A DNA stretch of 64,000 nucleotides from Clostridium thermopalmarium DSM 5974 (GTDB lineage Bacteria; Bacillota; Clostridia; Clostridiales; Clostridiaceae): contig NZ_PVXN01000065.1 in NCBI RefSeq assembly GCF_002995795.1, forward strand, positions 62,001 through 126,000, given 5' to 3'. Shown here one piece after another: positions 10,113-18,525 of this stretch; position 1 is the first letter of the stretch, and each line of letters opens with the position of its first letter. Under the pieces are notes generated by a model. That model did not search any database, was not told the origin of the DNA, and worked only from the letters and a program-made list of their open reading frames with translations. The position numbers and the translations under genes are program-made.

Positions 10113-11429
10113 CTATTTTTTATTTTCAGATTTGATTACAGTTATTTTCAATATAGTTATTATCATCATTATACTTACAATGAATAAAAAATACAATATA
10201 GGTTTAGTCGATATAGATTCTTTATTAATATTTTTTAAACCTAAAGCATACATATTACCTTCATTATAATCTAATATTAGAATTTGATTTTTTATATATT
10301 TAATACTAGAAATTTTACTCTTGTCATTAAATTTCAATTTTTCATTTACTAAACCTGCAGGATTTATACAGTATAGTTTTTGCTCTTTACTTTCATAAAA
10401 ATAAACAGAATCCGGCTCTCCAATTTCTCCTTTCTTATCTACAACTAAACTGTTTAAAGTTCCTAAATTATTGTGAACATAAATAGGAGCACTTGGATTT
10501 GTAGTAGGATGGTTATCCAAAATGAAAGGAACTGTTTTATTATTTCCATCTTTAAATCTAGGAGAGTTAACAGGATCTCCTCCACTATAATCCGGCCATC
10601 CATACCAAGTTTTTGACTTTATTACATATATATAATCTGTATCTCCCTTTATAGGTCTTAAACCTCTATTTTCCATACCACCTACAGATGCTATCATTCT
10701 TCCTCGACTGTCAAAATCTAAACCTTTTACATTTCTTATACCCCATGCATAAGTGGCACAAGCTCCAGTTTGTAAATTATACATTATTATAGAAGCATTT
10801 CCTGGAAAATGACCTGGTATAATCTGACCTTCTATGCTCTTACTTCCACGGCTCAAAAATGCACCAGTAGTTCCATTGTCAAAATTTATTCCTCTTAAAG
10901 TAATTCTATAAGGAGATATATCATGGCTAAAAGGATTAGTCTTAAGCCAAATATTATCATCTCCTACTACTCCTGAATTGGTTGCAGCCCCTATGGTTAC
11001 ATATAAATAATCATTATTTATCCTTACTATGCTATCTTTATAATCTCCAAAGTTAGGTAAGTTTCTTATTATTTCTACTACATCTTTACTATGTAAGTCG
11101 TAAGTATATACAGAGCTATTGCTTGAGAAATAAAGTTTGTTTTTATAATATTCTATACTATTTATATTCATATTACTGTTGCTAAATATATTCATACTTC
11201 TTCCATTTTTATCTATAAGCTGTATTTTGTCTTTGTAGGCTATGTAATAGTTTTTTTCTTCATCTATAGTAAAATCTACTGCACACTTTAGTCCTTTATA
11301 TTTTAATTCTACACTTAGGTTATTGTCCTTTAAAATTATATTATAATCTTTAAAGCAATACCTTTTTAAAAATATAATAGATGCAGTGAAGATGACGATT
11401 ATTAATAATGGCTTTAAAAAATTTTTCAT
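10113..11429 (-). CDS. Membrane-anchored glucose/sorbosone dehydrogenase-like beta-propeller protein
   Basis: A 438-residue protein with an N-terminal membrane anchor (LKPLLIIVIFTASIIFL) and a C-terminal membrane helix (ILYFLFIVSIMMIITILKITVI). The part between faces outward and resembles the PQQ-dependent sugar dehydrogenase propeller: YLYVTIGAATNSGVVGDDN, AWGIRNVKGLDFDSRGRMIASVGG and WYGWPDYSGGDPVNSPRF are hallmark-like segments of the GSDH family. Whether PQQ is bound is not known; clostridia usually do not make it, so it may act as a binding propeller. A GGAGGGAAT site precedes the ATG. It probably forms an operon with the phospholipase-like gene. Confidence 0.8.
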   Translation of the reverse strand: MKNFLKPLLIIVIFTASIIFLKRYCFKDYNIILKDNNLSVELKYKGLKCAVDFTIDEEKNYYIAYKDKIQLIDKNGRSMNIFSNSNMNINSIEYYKNKLYFSSNSSVYTYDLHSKDVVEIIRNLPNFGDYKDSIVRINNDYLYVTIGAATNSGVVGDDNIWLKTNPFSHDISPYRITLRGINFDNGTTGAFLSRGSKSIEGQIIPGHFPGNASIIMYNLQTGACATYAWGIRNVKGLDFDSRGRMIASVGGMENRGLRPIKGDTDYIYVIKSKTWYGWPDYSGGDPVNSPRFKDGNNKTVPFILDNHPTTNPSAPIYVHNNLGTLNSLVVDKKGEIGEPDSVYFYESKEQKLYCINPAGLVNEKLKFNDKSKISSIKYIKNQILILDYNEGNMYALGLKNINKESISTKPILYFLFIVSIMMIITILKITVIKSENKK

Positions 11430-11783
11430 ATTCCCTCCAAAAAAAATTCCTCTTATCTAAAATATATTTTTTTAGATAAAAGGATATGTATGAATCCATT
11501 ATGCAGTTTTAAAATTTCAGGTTACTACTATATTTCGAATCTATCTTATTTTATTAATATTAGGCAAAATTGAGAGATTTTAATGTAAATATATCATTAA
11601 ACTTTTAACAAATTACTAATAAGTATTAAAAAATCAAAATACAACAGCTCTACTCGTACCTTATATTTTTTTAATTATTATTTAACTTTTATACATATTG
11701 TTTATTTTTTAACATAAATAGGGTTAAACTCCTTAACCCCACTAATTACTATTTCCTCTTTAGCTATGATAATAACGGACAAT

Positions 11784-12231
11784 GGAACTATTTTGCGACT
11801 TAAAATAGTTCCAAATGGAGGCGCCAGAGGCACAGTGGAGAAGTTTAAAGAGTTTAGGCGCTGCGCTGAGTTTAGGAAGTATTGAAAAGATTATCCAAAT
11901 ATACTAAACTTCATAGACTCATAAACTATTTAAAATGCTTTTTTCTCTACTTTCCTTTGACATCATAAAAATTTCGATGAATTGGTGATATATTTAAACA
12001 TCACACATGGGTTTGCATTGTAAAAAGCGTTGAACAAGCAATTAGAAGCTCTTTTATTTCTGGATTTAAAACACCGTAAGAACCTTCTATTGTTTGAGCA
12101 ACAGCAAGTTTAGAAGGTTTAGAAGTTTTAAAGCCAGAAATATTAGAGCTTATCTGCGTAGTGAAACTTTCTTAAATGCAAATGCAATGCGTGATGTTAC
12201 ACATAAGAAAATTGCATTACAATTTTCTCAT
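11784..12231 (+). repeat. Copy A of a dispersed palindromic intergenic repeat (longest copy)
   Basis: The 807-base gap between the propeller gene (start 11429) and the Cys-protein gene (stop 12237) holds no gene. It contains an 11-bp perfect hairpin (11784-11794/11802-11812) and then a long imperfect palindrome over about 11998-12200. Within that, 12046-12072 pairs with 12125-12151, the inner stem 12081-12089 pairs with 12111-12119, and an inverted version of the block at 12161-12199 lies near 11998-12024. A terminal hairpin (~12204-12231) carries the AAGAAAATTGC...CAATTTTCT motif also found at 24716-24785, 50951-51025 and 56242-56314. Block 12081-12151 is about 90% identical to 24635-24706 by eye. 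The rest, 11430-11783, shows only AT-rich sequence and small hairpins (11453-11479; 11721-11739). Confidence 0.8.
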
Positions 12232-12236
12232 GTTAT

Positions 12237-13049
12237 TTAGCAGCTGCAGAATATTTTTTCAGTTCTTTTGCATTCACAAAATAAAATATCAAATCCAAAT
12301 ACAACAGCTGTTCCTAAAAGTGCTCCTGAACTTGCTGCACTTTCTGCCTCATTTTCATCAACTAAAGTTTCAGCCTCACTTACAGATTCCAATGCAGAAC
12401 CTAATGCAAAAGCAAAAGCAACTCCATTGCAATTGATATCTTGTCCTATCTCCATTTTTGAGAAGTTTCTTCTTCTAATAGTTCTTTGATTTTGTTGTGG
12501 ACCCACTATATCATAAAGTTCCTTTTCTAGTTTCATCATTTCAACAGCGTCTGCTTTTATTTCATTTATCATTACTTGTACTTGCTGCACAGTTTCTCTA
12601 AGAGTTTTATCATTTTCTATCTCTTCTGATACACGTATATTATTATTATTTTTCAAATTCTCTAATGCATCATAAAAGCCTTCATTAATTTCTTGCACTC
12701 CAACCTGTCTGCATCTATCACATTTACATCTAGTTTTAGAAAATCCTGCAACTGTAGCAACAAACCCAGCCGCTATAGCAAAGTAAATCCCGAAATTTGG
12801 CCCGTAAAAATCATCTGCAAGCCCCTCGCCTAAAAAAGTAGCAAATTCTGCATTACTCATGCTTCTACAGCTTGCACTACCACCTTCTGAATTACTCCTG
12901 TAAGTTATAAGATTTTGCTTATTGTTTTCTTTAGTTTTTATTTTTTTTATTACATTATCTATTAACTTTATTTTATTTTTTATATCCTGCTCAAGCTCTT
13001 CTATTTCTTTCATTATAATTTCTTCCGATCTTATTTGACTATTTGCCAC
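12237..13049 (-). CDS. Unrecognised Cys-containing protein, possible spore-surface component
   Basis: 270 residues; I do not recognise the family. The N-terminus (to ~60) is a charged coiled coil; a small-residue hydrophobic stretch follows (NFGIYFAIAAGFVATVAGFS), then a Cys cluster RCKCDRCRQ, a second helical region, and a C-terminal Ala/Ser/Gly/Glu-rich domain beginning NGVAFAFALGSALESVSE and ending in FCECKRTEKIFCSC. That C-terminal layout is shared with the gene directly upstream. The start is GTG at 13049, 8 bases after GGGAGGTG. The two genes lie about 17 bases apart and are probably co-transcribed from a sigmaK-like promoter. A spore coat or exosporium role is inference from Cys content and promoter only. 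Confidence 0.75.
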   Translation of the reverse strand: MANSQIRSEEIIMKEIEELEQDIKNKIKLIDNVIKKIKTKENNKQNLITYRSNSEGGSASCRSMSNAEFATFLGEGLADDFYGPNFGIYFAIAAGFVATVAGFSKTRCKCDRCRQVGVQEINEGFYDALENLKNNNNIRVSEEIENDKTLRETVQQVQVMINEIKADAVEMMKLEKELYDIVGPQQNQRTIRRRNFSKMEIGQDINCNGVAFAFALGSALESVSEAETLVDENEAESAASSGALLGTAVVFGFDILFCECKRTEKIFCSC

Positions 13050-13066
13050 GATTTATACACCTCCCA

Positions 13067-13447
13067 TTATAATTTTTTGCGACAGCAAGGAACAGGTTTA
13101 ACTATAAAACAACGTCTCTTATCATCTTTACTTCTTAGAATACTTAAAGATATAGCAAAGGTTGTTTCCCCTTCAGCTTCGCCTGCAGCTACAGCTACAT
13201 TTTGTGTGGAAAGAGATAGAGTGTTACTATTTTCTCCTACTGCATCAGCAAAAGCGAAACCCTCACGCTTTACATTGTCATCACACTCCTTACCTATGCC
13301 ATATCCATTTCTTTCATCTATTTTATTAAGATTGTTTTTTCTTATTTTCATTTCTTGAAATCTTTCTTTCATTTTCTTTTTAAAATCTTCTAAATATTGT
13401 TCAGCTTCTTTTGTTGTTATTTTTACTTCTTTAATTGAATCAGCCAA
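13067..13447 (-). CDS. Unrecognised Cys-containing protein, paired with the next gene
   Basis: About 127 residues; family not recognised. An N-terminal charged coiled coil (TTKEAEQYLEDFKKKMKERF) leads into a glycine/alanine/serine-rich domain beginning REGFAFADAVGENSNTLSLS and ending in a basic, Cys-bearing tail (RRCFIVKPVPCCRKKL). The G-[VF]-AFA-x-A-x-G opening and Cys-rich end match the C-terminal domain of the downstream gene, which suggests a duplicated domain. The start is taken as TTG 13447 because AAAGGAG lies 8 bases before it; the in-frame ATG at 13456 touches that site directly. A sigmaK-like promoter lies just upstream. Confidence 0.72.
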   Translation of the reverse strand: MADSIKEVKITTKEAEQYLEDFKKKMKERFQEMKIRKNNLNKIDERNGYGIGKECDDNVKREGFAFADAVGENSNTLSLSTQNVAVAAGEAEGETTFAISLSILRSKDDKRRCFIVKPVPCCRKKL

Positions 13448-13486
13448 AGGATACATCTCCTTTCAAATTATTGCTTGTCCAATATT

Positions 13487-13513
13487 ATAATATGTAGCTT
13501 ATTTGTTATTTGT
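13487..13513 (-). promoter_or_regulatory. Candidate sigmaK-type (late mother-cell) promoter
   Basis: On the minus strand a -10 of CATATTAT (13494 to 13487) fits CATAnnnT, and AC (13513-13512) lies 17 bases before it as the -35, matching the sigmaK pattern AC-N16/17-CATAnnnT. The predicted start, near 13480, leaves a ~20-base leader before the AAAGGAG site of the first Cys-protein gene. An AT-rich TATAAT also overlaps here but has no well-spaced -35. Confidence 0.45.
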
Positions 13514-13514
13514 C

Positions 13515-13559
13515 ATAAGAAAGGGATTTCTAAGTAAATTACTCCAAGTAGAAATCCCT
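13515..13559 (-). terminator. Probable intrinsic terminator after the small membrane protein gene
   Basis: Arms 13549-13559 and 13522-13532 form a perfect 11-bp stem with a 16-base loop. On the minus strand the stem is followed by TTTCTTAT, a weak T-run. It lies 22 bases after the stop of the small membrane protein gene and just upstream of the sigmaK-like promoter. Confidence 0.5.
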
Positions 13560-13580
13560 GAAAGGTTGATTAAAAAAATT

Positions 13581-13919
13581 TTATTCATGTCTTTTCTCAT
13601 AATTTATCTTAAAAAAGTAAGGTACTATCATTATAATGATAAAAAATAGAATTCCATTAAAATTCGTGTCCTCTACAAAGGTTTTTCCTATTATCATCCA
13701 ATATATTAAAGTTAAAATAACCTGAGCTCCTAGGTATTCTTTAGATTCTTTTACCACTTTTTTATTAAATAAAAAAGTGCTGAGCAAAATATATGAGGAT
13801 ACTATAAAAATTGATATAAGAAAAGAGTAAAGTGAGCTAGTTATGATATAAGAGCAGTATAATAAGACAGAAAAGATGAGTACATACATTAACCTAGTGC
13901 CAGTTCTATATTTATGCAT
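13581..13919 (-). CDS. Small integral membrane protein, function unknown
   Basis: About 112 residues with four predicted membrane helices: LMYVLIFSVLLYCSYIITS, LYSFLISIFIVSSYILLSTF, YLGAQVILTLIYWMIIG and ILFFIIIMIVPYFF. The family was not recognised. ATG 13919 is chosen because a perfect AGGAGG sits 6 bases upstream; a GTG at 13937 would put that site inside the gene. It diverges from the flippase gene on the plus strand, with about 210 bases between their starts. There is no catalytic motif. Confidence 0.75.
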   Translation of the reverse strand: MHKYRTGTRLMYVLIFSVLLYCSYIITSSLYSFLISIFIVSSYILLSTFLFNKKVVKESKEYLGAQVILTLIYWMIIGKTFVEDTNFNGILFFIIIMIVPYFFKINYEKRHE

Positions 13920-14128
13920 AAATTTCCTCCTATGCACTTGTTATAACCTATTAATAATATTATATAACATTTTTTGGAAATTTATTTCATAAATATTATT
14001 GTTTATCATATCTATGTATTAATATCTACATATTACCAACAGTGATTTATTTATTAATTTTAGAATATAATTTGCCTTATAAACATAATTATTACTGTTA
14101 CTAATTGAAATTTAAGGAGTTGCAATAG

Positions 14129-15646
14129 ATGAAAAAGGACAAATTTTTAAGAAATTCTATTTTTCTTACGCTTTCAAATTCTACAACAGGAATATTAAAA
14201 TTCGTATTTTCTATTATCCTCTCTAGAGAATTAGGAGCTGAAGGTATGGGGCTTTATGCTATTATAATGCCTATATACGATTTATTTTCTTGTCTTGTAT
14301 GTGGGGGGATGGTTACAGCTTTATCAAAACAGGCCTCATCATTTTATAGCAGAAGAGATTATGAAAACTTACATAAATCTATCCATGTTACCATGATATT
14401 TGATCTTATATGGACATTAATAGTAGCTGTGTTAGTTGCCTTAAACTCCAATTACATAAGCACCAATATAATAAAAGACAGCAGAAGCTTACATAGCCTT
14501 TTATTAGTTTGTATTGCTTTAGTCTTTGTAGCTCTTTCTTCTATAATAAAAGGATATTTTTATGGAATATCTAACGTAATGACCCCTGCCTTAATAGATG
14601 TACTTGAAAAAATCGTTAGAATAATAGTTACAGTATTTGTTATAAGAGCATTGCCTATTAAGGAAATTGAGAATACCGTAACTGCTGTATACGCCGCATT
14701 AGCCGCAGGAGAATTTGCAAGCTTTGTACTTCTCTATATCTTCTATAGGATGAGCAAAGCAAAAGATTTTATGCATATTTATAACGCTTATCCCACTGAA
14801 GGAAGTGCCCAGCTTTTATTTGATATTTTAGTTATGTCAGTACCTTTATGCATTAATGGATTTTTGACAACAGCAATTTCTACGGTTTCTACACTTATAC
14901 TTCCAAGGCGTCTTTTAATTTCAGGTTTTAGTCACAGCGATTCTTTAGCAATGATTGGAAAGTTTTCTGGCATGGCTTTAACTATAATATTCTTTCCACT
15001 TGTGGTTATAACATCTATGTCCATAGTACTTATACCAGATCTTTCAGAAAGTATAGAAAGAAAGGATTACATAGCACTTGAAGAAAGAATTCATCAAGTT
15101 CTTAGAATTTCTTTTTTACTTGGCATTTCTACTCTAATTATTTGTTTTAGTATACCAAATGCCCTTGGAAAACTATTTTTTGCAAGAGATGATCTAGGAG
15201 CCTATATAAAATTTGCTGCTCTCTCTGCTCCTTTCGCATATATTTCCGCTACTACATTTAATATATTAAACGGCTTAGGAAAACAGGGAGTTCTTCTTAG
15301 AAATTCTATAATCACTGCAGCTTTAGAATTAGTACTTTTATACACCCTTACTGCAATTCCAAGTATAAATATCTTTGGATATGGATTAAGTTTAATTATA
15401 ACAACAACTACAGGCCTTATCATGAATCTATACGAAATAAAGAAAAAGTACTATATAGAATTTTCTCTTGAGAGCTTATTTATAGATATGCTAATGAGTT
15501 TACTTATTTATTTTATATTAAATATAATGAATAATTTAATACCTGATGTTTTTTTTAAAACCAAAACCATGTTCATGGTAATAGCCGGATTTCTCATATT
15601 CTTCTTGTCTGTTTCTTTTGTAAATAAAACCTTAAAAATCAACTAA
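14129..15646 (+). CDS. SpoVB/MurJ-type lipid flippase family protein
   Basis: A 505-residue polytopic protein with about 14 membrane helices, of the MOP (MviN/MATE/polysaccharide transporter) superfamily, SpoVB-like branch. The N-terminus FLRNSIFLTLSNSTTGILKFVFSIILSRELGAEGMG is the usual opening of these proteins. SpoVB relatives are needed for spore cortex synthesis, and MurJ relatives flip lipid II; the exact cargo cannot be read here. An AAGGAG site precedes the ATG. It is transcribed toward a second flippase on the opposite strand, sharing a bidirectional terminator with it. Sporulation-specific control is possible but not shown. Confidence 0.88.
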   Translation: MKKDKFLRNSIFLTLSNSTTGILKFVFSIILSRELGAEGMGLYAIIMPIYDLFSCLVCGGMVTALSKQASSFYSRRDYENLHKSIHVTMIFDLIWTLIVAVLVALNSNYISTNIIKDSRSLHSLLLVCIALVFVALSSIIKGYFYGISNVMTPALIDVLEKIVRIIVTVFVIRALPIKEIENTVTAVYAALAAGEFASFVLLYIFYRMSKAKDFMHIYNAYPTEGSAQLLFDILVMSVPLCINGFLTTAISTVSTLILPRRLLISGFSHSDSLAMIGKFSGMALTIIFFPLVVITSMSIVLIPDLSESIERKDYIALEERIHQVLRISFLLGISTLIICFSIPNALGKLFFARDDLGAYIKFAALSAPFAYISATTFNILNGLGKQGVLLRNSIITAALELVLLYTLTAIPSINIFGYGLSLIITTTTGLIMNLYEIKKKYYIEFSLESLFIDMLMSLLIYFILNIMNNLIPDVFFKTKTMFMVIAGFLIFFLSVSFVNKTLKIN

Positions 15647-15709
15647 ATCTAATTGACAGTAACTCATGTCCAATTATGACTTTTATACTGCAAAACTTCA
15701 ATATAAAAT

Positions 15710-15744
15710 AAATGCTGAATTAAGCTTAGCTTAATTCAGCATTT
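15710..15744. terminator. Bidirectional terminator between two convergent flippase genes
   Basis: A near-perfect palindrome, with arms 15710-15726 and 15728-15744, contains ATGCTGAATTAAGC and its complement. A/T-rich flanks on both sides give it T-tracts in both directions, so it can serve both converging genes. Confidence 0.85.
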
Positions 15745-15810
15745 ATACTTTTTACTAATACATTAACTTTTAACTTGTCCTCTAAATTTCCACATTACAT
15801 TTAAAGCTTT

Positions 15811-17448
15811 CTAACTGTTTTCTAAATAATTCTCATTTATTTTCTTTAATACTGATTTAGGTATAAGCCTAGTAAATTTAGACGGAAGTTCTTCCAAGTC
15901 TTTTCCCGTTATTCCTCCAGTTAATGCTAGTCCGTATAAGTATGTAGCTACTCCTACGAATATAGAAATAATAGTTGCAATAGCATTATTTTTATATACT
16001 GATGAGAAAGATCTTAAAAGTAAAGTATCTATTGCAAGGTATGTTCCATATACTATAATCCCCATTAATGCAGAGGACATAAATGGCTTTGTAAAATGTT
16101 TTATTATATTTACTCTAATTTTTAAAGTTCTATTTATCATTCTATAATTAAGCACCATCGGTATTATAAAGAATACCATATTTCCAAAGATAGCTCCTAA
16201 TATATTGACCTGAGGAATTCCTACCAAGAAATAATTTGTTACAATTTTACCTATAACACCAAACATTGTAAAAAGGGTTGAAGAATACAATTTACCAATG
16301 CTTTGAAGTATAGATGTTTGAATTAAAACTATTGAATTAAGTATTAATACTATGGAACCATATAGTAAAAATACCCCTCCCTGCTGTTCCTTGAACAATA
16401 GTAAAAATACACCATCATGCAATACTGCAAGTCCTACTGCAGATGGAACTGCTACAAGAAAGCAAAATCTAAATGCATAATTTATTTTATCCTCTACACT
16501 GTTTTTATCTTTTAAAGAATATAATCCGGATATAGCCGGAAGTATAGAAGCTGCTAATGCAGAAACTAAGGTTATTGGTACGCTTAATAGTGTTCTGTAC
16601 ATACTGAATAGCGCCCATTTTTCATTACTTGTTACCTCTCCAAGCCCTGAATGTAAAAGTCTTCTCTTAACAATAGCTAAATCTATTACATCTCCTGAAT
16701 ACTGAAGTCCTACACATATAATCAAAGGTAATCCAACTTGAAATATTCTTTTTAATATCTGATTATTAGTGTGCCTGCTTTTGTCCTTTTCTTTATAGCC
16801 CTTTGGAACTTTAATAACCTTATTTTTTTCATAGATTACAACTAGATAAACTGCAGCAACCAAGGCTCCTAATGAAGTTCCTAGAGTTCCTCCAGCAGAA
16901 CCCGCCTCTACACCATATCTAGTCATAAGCATAGATGCAAATACTAAGGTAAATATGGTATTTATTATCTGCTCTAATATTTGAGACTTAGCTGTAGGAG
17001 ACATATTTCCTCTACCTTGAAAATACCCTCTATAAGAAGAAACTATGCATGTAAAGAAAACAGTAGGTGCCAAAGCCATGATAGACAGCTTAGACTGTTC
17101 AAATCCTACAAGTTTCGATAAAGGCCCTGCAAATATAAACATAAATAAACTCATAACAGTACCTAAAGCTAACATTATAAATCTAGCAATTTTGAAACTT
17201 TTTATAGCATCTCTATAACGCCCCAAAGCAATATATTCAGATACTAGTTTTGATATAGCTACTGGAATTCCAGAATTTGCAAGAACATATATCCAAACAT
17301 ATATCTTATAGGAAGCCTGATATATACCATATCCATTTAGTGTAATTATTTTTTTTAAAAAAGGTATGTATAAAAGGGACAATAATTTTACAATTATCCC
17401 TGCTGCTGACAATATAGCAAAGCCTTTTGTAGTTGATTGCTTTTTCAT
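15811..17448 (-). CDS. SpoVB/YtgP-type polysaccharide (lipid II) flippase family protein
   Basis: A 545-residue membrane protein with ~14 helices. It begins KKQSTTKGFAILSAAGIIVKLLSLLYIPFL, the classic start of the clostridial and Bacillus SpoVB/YtgP group, and includes the conserved GYGIYQASYKIYVWIYVLANSGIPVAISKL and SSYRGYFQGRGNMSPTAKSQILEQ blocks. It likely moves undecaprenyl-linked cell-wall precursors across the membrane. An AAGGGAG site precedes the ATG, and it starts 12 bases after the pseudouridine synthase gene ends. The closeness of two such flippases hints at a local pair with different growth or sporulation roles. Confidence 0.9.
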   Translation of the reverse strand: MKKQSTTKGFAILSAAGIIVKLLSLLYIPFLKKIITLNGYGIYQASYKIYVWIYVLANSGIPVAISKLVSEYIALGRYRDAIKSFKIARFIMLALGTVMSLFMFIFAGPLSKLVGFEQSKLSIMALAPTVFFTCIVSSYRGYFQGRGNMSPTAKSQILEQIINTIFTLVFASMLMTRYGVEAGSAGGTLGTSLGALVAAVYLVVIYEKNKVIKVPKGYKEKDKSRHTNNQILKRIFQVGLPLIICVGLQYSGDVIDLAIVKRRLLHSGLGEVTSNEKWALFSMYRTLLSVPITLVSALAASILPAISGLYSLKDKNSVEDKINYAFRFCFLVAVPSAVGLAVLHDGVFLLLFKEQQGGVFLLYGSIVLILNSIVLIQTSILQSIGKLYSSTLFTMFGVIGKIVTNYFLVGIPQVNILGAIFGNMVFFIIPMVLNYRMINRTLKIRVNIIKHFTKPFMSSALMGIIVYGTYLAIDTLLLRSFSSVYKNNAIATIISIFVGVATYLYGLALTGGITGKDLEELPSKFTRLIPKSVLKKINENYLENS

Positions 17449-17460
17449 ACTAAAACTCCC

Positions 17461-18423
17461 TTAAAATTTTAATACGTCATTTTTAATCTTTTTAAATATT
17501 GGAGGAAGTGTTTCTGTTATTGTTTTATTTTCCATGTACGAAAGTTCTTCTGGACAATCTCTAAATATTAGTTTATAAGCATATAAAAATTGAAAACTTA
17601 AGCCATATTTATTATGAAAAAAACTGTTTAATTTTCTATCCCCATACTTATCATCCCCGACTATTGGATTTCCTAGGTATGCAAGATGAGCCCTGAGCTG
17701 ATGGCTTCTCCCTGTAATAAGCTCTATTTCTAATAGAGAGTAACTTCCTACTGTATCCATAACCTTAACTTCCATAGATATTTTTTTGCTATTAGGCTTT
17801 TTATCCTTGAATATTTGAGATATATTATTTATCTCATCCTTTAATATATATGCTTCATACATACCTTCTTTTATCTTCCCTTTTACAAGAGTAGTATAAT
17901 ATTTTTTTATCTTTCTTTCTCTTATCATCTCATTTAGTGACTTTAAGCTCTGAAAGTTCTTTCCATATATAACAATTCCCGAAGTATTTCTATCTAACCT
18001 ATTGCATGGTGCCGGAGTAAAAGTAACTTCACTTTCAGGGTTATAATCACCCTTTTCATACAAATAAGAAAGTGCATAATCTGTTAAAGTAGGTTCACCA
18101 TTTTTTCTATCAGAGTGAACTAAAATTCCAGGCCACTTTTCTAAAATTAATATATTTTCATCTTCATATGTAACTTTCATGGAGCTAAAGTCTACTTGTT
18201 GAAACTCTTTAGGCTTTTTCGCTTTATTTGACTCTAAATACCTGACTTCTACTATGTCTCCTTCTTGCAGATAGTAATTTTGCTTTACTTTTTTTTCATT
18301 AACTCTTATATCTCCCTTTCTAAACGCTTTAAATATAGCTCCTAAAGGTACATCTTTAAGCCACTTTCTGCAAAACTTATCTACTCTTTGTCCTGACTCA
18401 TTTGCTCCAATTTCAATTCTCAT
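17461..18423 (-). CDS. RluA-family 23S rRNA/tRNA pseudouridine synthase
   Basis: A 320-residue pseudouridine synthase with an N-terminal S4 RNA-binding domain (residues 1-65: GQRVDKFCRKWLKDVP...) and the RluA catalytic domain. The active motif is CNRLDRNTSG, with catalytic Asp144 (Asn where many homologues have His). GRSHQLRAHLAYLGNPIVGDDKYGD is the second family signature. It most resembles RluC/RluD-type enzymes; the exact uridine cannot be named from sequence. An ACGGAGG site precedes the ATG, and the gene is followed after 12 bases by the flippase gene. Confidence 0.93.
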   Translation of the reverse strand: MRIEIGANESGQRVDKFCRKWLKDVPLGAIFKAFRKGDIRVNEKKVKQNYYLQEGDIVEVRYLESNKAKKPKEFQQVDFSSMKVTYEDENILILEKWPGILVHSDRKNGEPTLTDYALSYLYEKGDYNPESEVTFTPAPCNRLDRNTSGIVIYGKNFQSLKSLNEMIRERKIKKYYTTLVKGKIKEGMYEAYILKDEINNISQIFKDKKPNSKKISMEVKVMDTVGSYSLLEIELITGRSHQLRAHLAYLGNPIVGDDKYGDRKLNSFFHNKYGLSFQFLYAYKLIFRDCPEELSYMENKTITETLPPIFKKIKNDVLKF

Positions 18424-18525
18424 TTTATACCTCCGTATAATATTGCATCATATTATTTTATTTTCAACACTTTTCGACACAACATAAAAAATTATATATC
18501 ATCAAATATAAGTTTACAACCAAAA

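Noticed and set aside
11453-11479. A small AT hairpin before the propeller gene as a regulatory element
   Set aside because: Short and A/T-only, with no partner motif; likely chance.
12176-12489. Plus-strand open frames across repeat A and the Cys-protein gene
   Set aside because: They run through a non-coding repeat and the antisense of a GTG-started gene with a good ribosome-binding site; the sequence is low complexity.
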